The notes below the pieces were generated by a model. It saw only the letters and a list, made by a program, of their open reading frames with translations, had not been told where the DNA came from and did not search any database. Shown one piece after another: positions 9,796 through 18,833 of a DNA stretch of 64,000 nucleotides (position 1 is the stretch's first letter; each line of letters begins with the position of its first letter). A program made the translations under genes and the position numbers. The DNA is from Platycnemis pennipes (taxonomy: Eukaryota > Arthropoda > Insecta > Odonata > Platycnemididae), in contig OW121854.1 of the NCBI GenBank assembly GCA_933228895.1, positions 51,192,609 through 51,256,608 of the forward strand, written 5' to 3'.

Positions 9796-10596
9796 AGTTT
9801 ATACATACATAACTTACATAGACCTCTCATATACAGACATATTCTCCTGGACCATGCTGTCTATAGGAGAGAGGTTTCAAATTATGTATCTTAAAAGCAA
9901 AACATTCTGAAAATTTTATTTTTTATTCATCTCATATGGATTCAAATGTCACATTCATCTTATATCCATTCAAATGGATATCCATGATTGTATGATTTTC
10001 CTCAGTCCCTCGTAGACGGTATCGGACTTAGAGAAAAATCTGGTGCGCTCGCCGGAAAACAGGTTCTCAGCATTATGGAGGAAACTCTTATTTATCTCTC
10101 CTAGAGTTCAAAGAATATCAGAGACGTATATTTATAATGGTCATGCTTAATTTTAGCCACAAAATGGTTATTAGCGAAATGCTTTAACGGTGCAAATTAT
10201 CCGTCTCAATCTTAGAGTAAAGTTAATAATCACAAACGACTTAATGCCAGCCAGCAGCAGTATATATATGGCCTCCCTGTCTCATTAATGTAATTGGAAA
10301 ATGTGTCAGGCCGTATGTCAAAGGTTGATAGGATACAAAGTAGTTAAGTGTAGGTCGTAAGGTAGGGGTATAAGTAGTATGTGAGATAAAGATATTACTC
10401 ATTCAGTAAGTGAGAATCATGATCTTTCATTTTCCTTTTTATTCAATTTTGTTCCTTTGGGGAACAGTTGGCAAAACGGATACGAATAATGGTTGGCCAA
10501 CCGCTGCACCTAGTATAATAATAATATAGGAATCCTCATGACCAAACGTTGGCCCAGCCGTCTGTGCTACATGGGTACGTTCCAAATACCTTAGCC

Positions 10597-10765
10597 ATAG
10601 TGATTATAGAAAACTATATATAATCACTATATATAATCACTATATATAATCACTATATATAATCACTATATATAGTCCTATAATCACTATGTTCCAAATA
10701 ACTATAGGACTATAGCCATAGTGATTATAGAAAACTATATATAATCACTATATATAGTTCCATAG
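10597..10765. repeat. TATAATCACTATA tandem array, right side
   Basis: Four or more copies of the 14-bp unit ATAATCACTATAT (about 10619-10675) with flanking inverted copies (ATAGTGATTATAGAAAAC twice, at about 10598 and 10711). Same core as the left array. Confidence 0.75.
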
Positions 10766-10781
10766 TATTTTTTTCTAAGGG

Positions 10782-11690
10782 TTATGTCACACTATTTTAC
10801 ACTTTAGGTGTTCCAAATTAAATACACTTTCATATTTCCTGCTCATTTATTTTCACGCTTCATTGCACACTTTATTTTCATCAGGGCTCTCATCATAAAA
10901 CATTCTAATTATCAGTTCTTCTGGAAATGATCCTTTCTCTACTCCTGTTCACTAACATTTTCCACTTAAACATCCTTTCTCTTATCCATTTACTCAAGCG
11001 TAGTCCCCTACACATATTTCTTCAATGGTATTTCTCTCCTTCCCAAACATTTCCTAGACTTCCCAAGTTGTCTTCACGTATGAAAAGTAACCAGTCTATT
11101 TTCACCTTCTTTCTGAGAAGTATGAAAAAACTGGATTGTGACCTCAAAAAAAAAGGAATGGAAAATAACAGTAGGGTAACAAAATTTTAAAGAATGCCAC
11201 AGAACAAAGATGCCAGGTGAAGGAGTTTCTTATAAGAATATATTGGCATAAAGAAATCTATGAATAAATACACTTTTAATTTTACCCATCCATAGGTAAA
11301 TTTATAAATAAAAAAAGGATATATCTTTTTTATTAGTGTCCTATCAGTTAACATAGGTTTAGTGAGATATGAAATTCTTCCACACAATCTAATTTTCATT
11401 TAGTGACCTTCTTTAGTTCTACATACTTCTTACCTATCGTTATTATAAACACTGTATCTTTTCATTTCCTCCTCCTCACTTTCTCCACATTTTTCCCTCT
11501 GACACAGGCATAAATATAAATAAAAGACACTCACAATTGCTTGGAATTGTTTAGGTGTGCAGTGTCCTCCTTCCTTGCCCAAGAGACAACTGAAAGTTTT
11601 GAGCTGTGCTATGAAAGGGGTAGAGAGCAGGGTGGGGAGAAGTTTGAGGAAAGAGAGGGATAAAGGAAAATAGTGGGGTATTAGAGGGCC
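10782..11690. other. no gene recognised
   Basis: AT-rich spacer. The open frames at 10927-11190 and 11187-11399 show no family features. The part from about 11530 may be the 3' tail of the minus-strand Penelope-like copy that follows. Confidence 0.4.
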
Positions 11691-11695
11691 CTCTA

Positions 11696-11844
11696 TTAAC
11701 CCTTTCGCTGCTTCACACTCTCCGGAAATCTACTTATCACATGCGGCGGAAAAGTGAAAGCGCTACAGTGAGAACGAAAAAGTACGTTCACAGCAGCCTA
11801 CCGTGCGATCGTACTAGGTACGTTCACAGCAGCGAAAGGGTTAA
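11696..11844. mobile_element. piggyBac-type MITE (141 bp, TTAA flanks)
   Basis: TTAA (11696-11699) then CCCTTTCGCTGC at the left, and GCAGCGAAAGGG then TTAA (11841-11844) at the right: a perfect 12-bp inverted repeat next to a TTAA duplication, the hallmark of piggyBac-mobilised elements. A GTACGTTCACAGCAGC motif is repeated inside (about 11791 and 11818). Too short to code. Confidence 0.8.
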
Positions 11845-11889
11845 ATATTAAATCGGGATATTAAATCCTGGTGGTCTGAAGGCCTTTAG

Positions 11890-13150
11890 TCACCAATTAT
11901 GTTTCATTTCTCATGTTTGAACTTCCATGGGTAATATAGTTTCCTGGAGGGTTTCTAGGATGGTGAGTGAGAAGCAGTTGTCAAATGAAGGGTTTTGGTC
12001 TGCTGAGTGAGTGGAGACAGGAAAGTTACCTAAATCTGGATTTGGTGGAAGAGCGATGATTATTTATTCGGATGGAGTGAGGAGTGGTACACTGTCCTTT
12101 TAGAAAGACAGGAAGTGATTAAAAGTCTTGTAAACTATGTTTTTGGAAGAGCAGTTGGATTCATATTTAAGTCAGCGGGTGGTAATGGGGTGCAGGCTGT
12201 CAGGAGATTGATGAAAGTTTGTGATCAGGGTGCTGGTTTTGCAGTGGGGGCAGTAACGTGGCAAAGGCAGTTGGGTGGTCTTTTGGGGGCGTGACAAAGG
12301 GTCAGTGGATTTTAGGGTATTCAGTAGATTCACAGATTGTTTGTAGGATACAGAGAGGCAGGTAGGGAGGAGAGGGCATTGTTTTTATAATCAGCAAATA
12401 GAATGTTTTAAAGCATAGATTTAAGTTAATGGGCCCCCGGAAAAAAAGTAGATATAATATTTAGTAATTACTTGGCTTGACTTAAGTCAAGAGAAGAGAT
12501 TTTTCGGTGGGGCATGTAGGTATTTAGAAGAAGATGGGAGAAAAGTTTTGCTGAGAATTTTTCAGGGTAACTCTGTTTTTGAAGGGTGGTGTGAAGTTGG
12601 CTTAGGTGTTTGTCTAGTGAGTTGGTGTTATTGCAAATGTGATGTCCTCGGATTCCTAGAGTTGGGAATGGAATGTTTTGTGTAGAGTGGGTGGCAACTG
12701 TTGAAGTGGAGGTATTGCTTGTTATTAGAAGTTTTGGTGAGAATGAAGGTGGAGATTTTAGAGTCATTGAGTTGAATTTCTACATCTAGGAAGTTGATGA
12801 TGGTGTCTCAGAGACTGGAGGTGAATTTCATGGAGAAGGAAATGTTGAGAGTAGATAAAAATTGTTCGAAGGATTCTCACCATAGATCCAAAGGAAAAAT
12901 ATATTGTTGATGAAACAATACCAAAGAAATGGTTTGAGTGTTTGATTGGTGAGGAAGGCTTCTTCTAGGTGGCCAATGAATAGGTTTGCATAGGCTGGAG
13001 CCATGCAGGCTCCCATACTGGTTTCGATTTTTGTAAATATATTAGTTTATTGAAGGAGAATGCATCCTTGATGAGTACGTGGGTTGAAAGTTTAAGGAGG
13101 AATTCAGTGGGAGGGACATGAGGGGTAGGACAGTGAGAAAGATTCAAAAT
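11890..13150 (-). pseudogene. Penelope-like reverse transcriptase relic, minus strand
   Basis: On the minus strand the RT core reads GACMAPAYANLFIGHLEEAF (near 13010), then PFLWYCFINNIFFLW (about 12900), which aligns with the PFLWxRYIDDIFFIW box of Penelope RTs. The catalytic Asp-Asp is Asn-Asn here. Further on (12767-12468) come the IPFPTLGIRGHHICNN and SLDKHLSQLHTTLQKQSYP segments typical of the RT thumb, and from about 12440 to 11900 a linker with CPHCKTSTLITN and stops. Frames change several times. It lies back to back with the plus-strand copy that follows. Confidence 0.65.
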
Positions 13151-13199
13151 TTTTCAGTTTTAAATTTAAAACCACCGTCCACATCAAACTTCAGTACGT

Positions 13200-14130
13200 A
13201 AATTATAGCAGCTGCCATTCCTCACATACTAAACACTCTATTCCCTTCTCTCCCTCTATTTGTGGCCACCACATTTGCAACAACCCAGACTCCCTATAAG
13301 AACTTCTTTCAACCCTACATAAGTCTTCCCCGCCGTGGCTACCCAGAATCCCTTTTAAAACAAAAATTCTTAAAACTCCCCATAAACCCAAACCTCCTCA
13401 TCCTAATTGCCATAATATGACCTCAATCTGCACTACCTACTTCCCAGGTGCACATTCACTCAAATTCCTACTTAAAGAACTTTTCCCCATTCTTTCTTAT
13501 AGCACCACCACCACAAAAATATTCCCTGGCTGCCCTTCTGTAATCTACAGATGCCCATTCAATCTAGGCAGCATTTTTCAAAGCACTCAACCTCTCCTCA
13601 AATCCTCACTCACCATCAAAGCCCCTCCACTCCTTGTAATCATGGGAGATTCAAAACATGCCCCATCTTCACTACATCACCCACATCTCTCTCCCTCCTT
13701 CTCAACTCTCTCACTTTCCATCTCCCACTTATATCTCAAGCAATGTCATATACCACCTGAAATGCAACGTCTACCCCGCTTTTCATATTGGCCAGTGCAC
13801 CACTTCCCTTAATATCTGCTGGAATAATCACCATACTTCCTGTAACCTTTCTTCTCCACATTACTCAGAACAAGATTCCACATTCAACAACTGTTATAAA
13901 GATTATTCCTCTCTCTCCCTCCCACCTGTTAAACTCCATGCAATTGAACTTAGTTGTATATGGCTCCTGGAAGCCTTTAAATTTCCCGGTCTCAATGTGA
14001 CACACCAGCCCACCTCTATCATTTCCCCCACTGCTCTTTCTCCTTCCCTTCCAACCATCTCTCTCTTCATCAGTATATCTCTTCTCATTGAGAAACGTGG
14101 CTGTGAGCACCAAAATGTTTTATGCTTGTT
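13200..14130 (+). pseudogene. Penelope-like element C-terminal half with GIY-YIG, plus strand
   Basis: The plus strand reads SLPRRGYPESLLKQKFLK (about 13318-13372) and FPGAHSLKFLLKELFPIL (about 13440-13495), the region between RT and endonuclease. It then reads SSNVIYHLKCNVYPAFHIG and QCTTSLNICWNNHH (about 13735-13850), a GIY-YIG domain in which the second motif has decayed to HIG. It is broken into frames 13417-13812 and 13658-14137. Pyrimidine-rich sequence (13860-14080) leads to the 3' side. Confidence 0.65.
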
Positions 14131-14139
14131 TTTTTAATG

Positions 14140-15377
14140 TATATTTTCCACTTGTGAAAATTGTTTACTTATGTATGCACATATTTTGACACAAAAAATA
14201 AAGACTGAACACAGCAGTGAAGTTGGCAATGCCCCACCCCAGCAAGTTTCTTGGTTAAGAATTAAGTGAAAGTTTGATGCTGACATTATACTAGCCAATT
14301 TACAATACTTTAACATATTCAACCTGGACTGCGATATTATATTGAATGTCGTTGTATCTGCTCAAGGGCGAAAACCAGGGGTTGGGTGGTGGTGTATTAC
14401 AAAAAATTAAACATTTACCTGGAGGGGGGCCAAGTCACTTTTGATCTCAAACAATGGTTTCTTTAAATTAAAGAGCCTAATTTTACTACATACTAGGTAC
14501 TTTCAATGAGAATGTCCCCTCCTATACTTTTCCTTAGAAATGCTAAAAGAAAGAAAGTCAATCCATTTTCTGTGGAATAAATTTCTCAAAAATTCCAAAT
14601 ATAAAATTATTTATTCTAAGGATGTCATTTTTCAAACAGAATCTCAAGGAGCAAAATACACAATAGCAGCATATAATGTTACAGAGCCTTTGTTTATAAC
14701 AAGGAGAAAATTCAAATCAGAAGAATATAGATACATAAAATGACCATCAGTTAATATTTTAACGGCATAGTTTCATTAGTCTATCATTATAAAAATATAA
14801 ATAACTGTCGAATTTATTTATTTTTCAGCTCACATCAGTGAGTAAAACAATACTGTCATACCAAATAAAAATAAAATTATTTGATTAAAATTACACAAGC
14901 CTTGTTTTACTTGAATAATGCTGCACTTAGAATGCTAACGTGGGCCAAAACAAAGGAACTAGCCCCCCAGCCCTCAATGCTGTAAGTTCTCAAGGCTTTG
15001 TGTGAGGAGTGCTATACCCTCATATCTAAAAAGCAACCTTAGGAAAGGAAACAGAGTAACTGTTTATAGGAAGTTGCCATGCACTGACCAAGCAGGCATT
15101 GATAACACAACCCAGCAGAACCTTCTTGTACCAAGAAAACCATCAGATTATTTACAACTTCAACAGCATGAAGTACTTTTGTCTGTTATTTTACTCAATT
15201 ATACATCAACTAACACACAAATCTAATGCTTGATTCTTCTCATTCTCACTTCACCTCATTGTTGAGATGAGGGCAAGATGAATTCCTTTACCTTGGTTCC
15301 CATTGGTCAGCTGGCAGAAGCCACCAAAGATGATGTCACATTTCATTATAGGGCATTACCCTGTTTTAGAAATCTCA
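14140..15377. other. no gene recognised; downstream flank of SEC13
   Basis: AT-rich sequence. An AATAAA on the minus strand at 15383-15378 is a candidate SEC13 polyadenylation signal, about 150 bp after the stop. Another AATAAA-type signal lies near 14815. No coding frame is supported. Confidence 0.4.
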
Positions 15378-15529
15378 TTTATTGCCCCGATACTCTTACA
15401 AATGTACTAGTTCTGGTGACTACAACTCCCTTGCTTTACTCTAAAGATGCAATCCCCCACACCACATTTTATACCCTCCCTTACATAATGTACCCTCCCA
15501 AAATTACTCATCACTATACCACTACGGAA

Positions 15530-16483
15530 TCACAGAAAACTTGGCCCAATTGATTCGGATTTTGACAGTGATCCATCGCTCCTGAGGAGATCATTTATGC
15601 AATTCCAACGGCCATCCTCATTTTCTTTCCAAAGGGTTACCTTGTTGTCACCTCCAGACACAGCCAAAACATGCCCAGTGATTGACCAAGAAACACTCCA
15701 CACAACATCATCAAAGGTTTTTAAAACCAACGCAGACCAGCTGACAAAATTATCACTCGACCATATTATGACTCGGCGATCCTGAGAACAGCTCGCAATA
15801 ACTGTTCGTGAAAGACCTATGTACTTTGCCCAAGCAACATCTCTGACCCAATCAGAATGACCTTCCAACTTCGTCTCTTCAACCCACCGGTCATCATCCT
15901 CTCTCCATATTTTAACAAGATTGTCACATCCTCCTGAAACAATCCTCTTCACCAAAGTTGAGCGGCTAGCTGGCATATCTGTAGTCGATGAAGTTGTGTA
16001 TGTGGCAGGGCACCATGTTACAGCATTGCAGCCAATGGTATGAGCATTGGCAATCTTTTTGAACTCCCAGTTGGTACCACCGACATGAGTTAAAATGGAA
16101 ATAGTACCATCAGAGCTTCCACATGCAAGTATCAGCCCATATTCACTTGGAGACCATCTTATTGAATTGACTGATGATTCATGAACTAAATGTTCATATA
16201 TTTTTGCCCATTGGTTGGTTTCTTTCCATATAATAACCTTTCTATCATATGAACATGATGCCAGAAGATTCCCAAATTTCTGATGAGACCACGCTACTTG
16301 CCATACGGGTCCATCATGTCCTTTCAGCTCTGCTATTAGTCTTTGCGTTCCACTTCTCACATCATGGATTTTAACTGAATGATCAGATGAACATGTAGCA
16401 AGTCTTACACCATTGAAATCTAACTCAGCATCGTGAAGGACATCCTCGTGGGCCGTGTCAACTGAAGTCACAAGGGAAACCAT
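15530..16483 (-). CDS. SEC13: SEC13, COPII coat and nuclear pore beta-propeller
   Basis: WD40 protein shared by the outer COPII cage (with SEC31, ER-to-Golgi vesicles), the Y-complex of the nuclear pore (with NUP145/NUP96) and the GATOR2 complex. A single uninterrupted 317-aa frame; human is about 322 aa. It begins MVSLVTSVDTAHEDVLHDAE and carries six blades: LATCSSDHSVKIHD (29-41), GPVWQVAWS with LASCSYDRKVIIW (58-86), SSVNSIRWSP with CGSSDGTIS (103-129), IGCNAVTWCPA with SGGCDNLVKIW (150-193), DWVRDVAWA with ASCSQDRRVIIW (211-241), and DVVWSVSWS with LAVSGGDNKVTLW (259-285). The start matches orthologues. A short Ser-rich tail ends at TGA 15532-15530. The gene is transcribed away from EARS2. 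Confidence 0.96.
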   Translation of the reverse strand: MVSLVTSVDTAHEDVLHDAELDFNGVRLATCSSDHSVKIHDVRSGTQRLIAELKGHDGPVWQVAWSHQKFGNLLASCSYDRKVIIWKETNQWAKIYEHLVHESSVNSIRWSPSEYGLILACGSSDGTISILTHVGGTNWEFKKIANAHTIGCNAVTWCPATYTTSSTTDMPASRSTLVKRIVSGGCDNLVKIWREDDDRWVEETKLEGHSDWVRDVAWAKYIGLSRTVIASCSQDRRVIIWSSDNFVSWSALVLKTFDDVVWSVSWSITGHVLAVSGGDNKVTLWKENEDGRWNCINDLLRSDGSLSKSESIGPSFL

Positions 16484-18060
16484 TGGGTGACAAATATGAG
16501 GAAAATCCTTTTGTTAAATAGGATTAGCCTGAAAGAAGAAAGAAAGCCTAAAGTCAAAGTCAATTTTACAAGTATACTTTATTAGATAAAATGATGGACA
16601 TGTGAAATCACCTCCACCCTCTTTCATATTATTTAAACAATGCAATGACTCCAGGGTGTGTTAATTACTATACCCATTTATAAGAAAAGTTTCTCCCAAG
16701 GGACTACATTGGTACTTATTTTATATGATATTGGTGTAACCAGGAAATCTATGGATAGATCCTTAAACAATACCAATGACATGTATTATGCTATTCAATG
16801 ATTCCTTAGTGTTAAAGATAAAGAAGCTCCTACAAATTGCTATTATTTTAAGAGGTAATTATTGAAAGATATGACAAAATGATGTGAGTCTGTTAGAACT
16901 TATTATATGCTAATTCATGAAGCAATGGATACTGCAATAACTACCTAGGTATGTGTAAAATAGAGAAGTATAAATACCTATGCATCATGATTTAATATAG
17001 CGTGTAAATTAAAAAGATAATGTAAAAATACAGGTAGAAACTGTAAAAATAGGTAAGCCAGGTAAGCCTATCAATGAGATGTTTATAAACTTAAGGGTAG
17101 AATTAAAAAATTACATTAACTTTGCTAATAAATTTTATATTGACAATACGGCAATATGCAAAGTAGGGTAAGTGGTGGAGATGAAATGCGTTTTTGGACT
17201 TTGTGAAAAGCAAAAGAAGGAATTAAACTTCACTGCATGAGTTATGAAGGTACCAAATTACGTTTACCAAGAGGAGGAATGGTAAAGACCTAATGTATCA
17301 TTATGACATGATAACAACGCAAATGCATTTGCTAAAATGTTAGTCATGTGCATTTCAATGTTTTCAACTTCATGTTCAAATATTCCATAATGGGATGAAC
17401 TTGTTAAGTCGTAAGAAGCGTATTATAGAACTGATTCCTGTGCACATTCTTGTTTGCCACGTATGCATACATTGAATAACCAAATAGTTGATAAAGTAAA
17501 TATTTTAGTAAATGGACTAGGTTCCAAAGAGATGTGAAAGAACATGAAATCCTTACTATCCATGTATAAGATAATGTACCTATGATTTAGACCTTTTATC
17601 CGGGCGCATTTATATACATTCATTTGTTGGGTGTTTGGTCCTCTCTGTAACTGATACTGTTGGGAAGACAAATAATGAATGGAATGTCCTAGCTCGAGCT
17701 AGGACATTCCAGCACGATTTATAAGAGAATGCTTATATTAATTGTCGAGTGCATTCGAGAACGTGGGCACAAGATGCCCGAATTCCTCACAAAGAACCTC
17801 TCGCCTTAACTCTGTTTCTCATCCTTTTACCCAGCAAGCCTTTTTTTAACGAAGGTGGTGAACTAAGGTTTCTCACACATCCTTAAAGACAACTTCATAA
17901 AAGTCCCTTCCAAAAATGGCAAATGTGAACCACAGTATACTTACCAACTAACGTTTGACAAATTGAGAACAGGTGAGGTGAGGATGGAGGTTCTTCACGC
18001 TGATTCTGAGATCAATGCCAACAGCTGTGTACCACTAAAACATTTTTAATTGCAGACTAT
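16484..18060 (-). other. SEC13: SEC13 5' UTR with probable 1416-bp intron
   Basis: Upstream of the ATG the minus strand has a textbook acceptor (TTTCTTTCTTCTTTCAG, exon resuming at 16528). A strong donor GTAAGTAT lies at 17944-17937. This predicts a non-coding first exon near 17945 to about 18050 and an intron 16529-17944. No in-frame ATG extends the protein through the upstream exon. The splice sites are seen; the transcript is inferred. Confidence 0.6.
17681..17710. promoter_or_regulatory. 30-bp perfect palindrome in SEC13 5'-UTR intron
   Basis: The half-site GGAATGTCCTAGCTC is followed immediately by its exact reverse complement, GAGCTAGGACATTCC, with no spacer. With the flanking T and A the outer parts read TGGAATGT and ACATTCCA, which match the TEAD/Scalloped recognition motif in opposite orientation. 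It lies about 230 bp inside the predicted first intron. Confidence 0.7.
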
Positions 18061-18673
18061 AACAACAAAAAGAATTTTAAAAAATGTTTTCGCGAAAGAC
18101 CGCAGTATATTACACAGACCACCGATTACAACTAAAGTAGTAACGAATAAGACTGTCCTAATTTTATTTCATTTCCATTTGTAAACAGACACGAAGTTCT
18201 AGCAACAGTGAGGGGGAGGGGCACAAATACGGCAACATTGCATGAAGTCTGAAGTTGCGCATCCGCGCATTTCTCGGACTTCTTCTGTTTCCTGCGAGGT
18301 TTGAAACTTGTGGGCATTTTAAACGCAAGGGAAAAATGTGGGCATTTTAAACACAAGGCCCATCGAAGTCTTCATGCGTTAAAAACTCGATCAGTATTTA
18401 CCATATCGACTTTAATCAGTTTTTGTTTTGGTGTTATGTCGTCTGTACGGCCGTTAAATGAAATTCAGTTGCTTTCAAATCATATCCCTTAAGTCCATAC
18501 AAGAAGGTGCCTTTGAAGAATAACTGGGTCCAGTGCAATATGATTTAAGTGCCACGCTATTCATTCCGGATTCGAAAAGAATTATAAACTTTGATGCAAA
18601 ATCCTGGACCCGAGAAAGTGGTGATAGGTGTTGGCTACTTCTCAGGTGCTGACTGCGGTTGCAGAAGCAGAAA
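18061..18673. promoter_or_regulatory. shared SEC13/EARS2 head-to-head promoter region
   Basis: The two genes diverge from this stretch of about 0.6 kb. It is slightly richer in CpG (GCGCATCCGCGC near 18256) than its surroundings and has no clear TATA box placed for either gene. It contains a 21-bp direct repeat, GTGGGCATTTTAAAC followed by (G/A)CAAGG, at about 18310 and 18340. Confidence 0.45.
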
Positions 18674-18833
18674 ATGTGTATTCTGGACAAAGCCCGGAGA
18701 AATCTTTATTGCTTGGTTTTTAAGATGACTTATAAGCGAGCCATTTCAAGCTTCATGCACTTGAGAAATTTGACTGCGATCTCTTCAAACAAAAATCAGG
18801 ACGTACGGGTTAGATTTGCCCCTAGCCCGACTG
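18674..18833 (+). CDS. EARS2: EARS2 exon 1 (leader and FAPSPTG)
   Basis: Residues 1-53 plus one base. Targeting leader rich in R, K and S, then [11 protein letters not shown]. Donor GTAAGT at 18834. Intron 1 (18835-19184) holds nothing recognisable. Confidence 0.9.

Larger units (their letters stand above)
9322..10781. mobile_element. TIR element carrying tandem arrays at both ends (foldback/MITE-like)
   Basis: The left end, CCCTAAGAAAAAAATACTAT followed by AGAACTATATATAGTGATTATA, is repeated inverted at the right end (10781 backward: CCCTTAGAAAAAAATACTAT, then GGAACTATATATAGTGATTATA), giving arms of over 40 bp. Inside each end are arrays built on TATAATCACTATA: 9366-9795 on the left and about 10597-10765 on the right. 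The middle (about 9800-10590) is unique and has no coding frame. No clear target duplication is visible beyond a possible TT. A non-autonomous, foldback-like DNA element is the best description. Confidence 0.6.

Noticed and set aside
10305..10470. Possible solo LTR (TGTCAGGCC...GGGGAACA) within the TIR element
   Set aside because: No matching target duplication, second LTR or primer-binding site could be supported.
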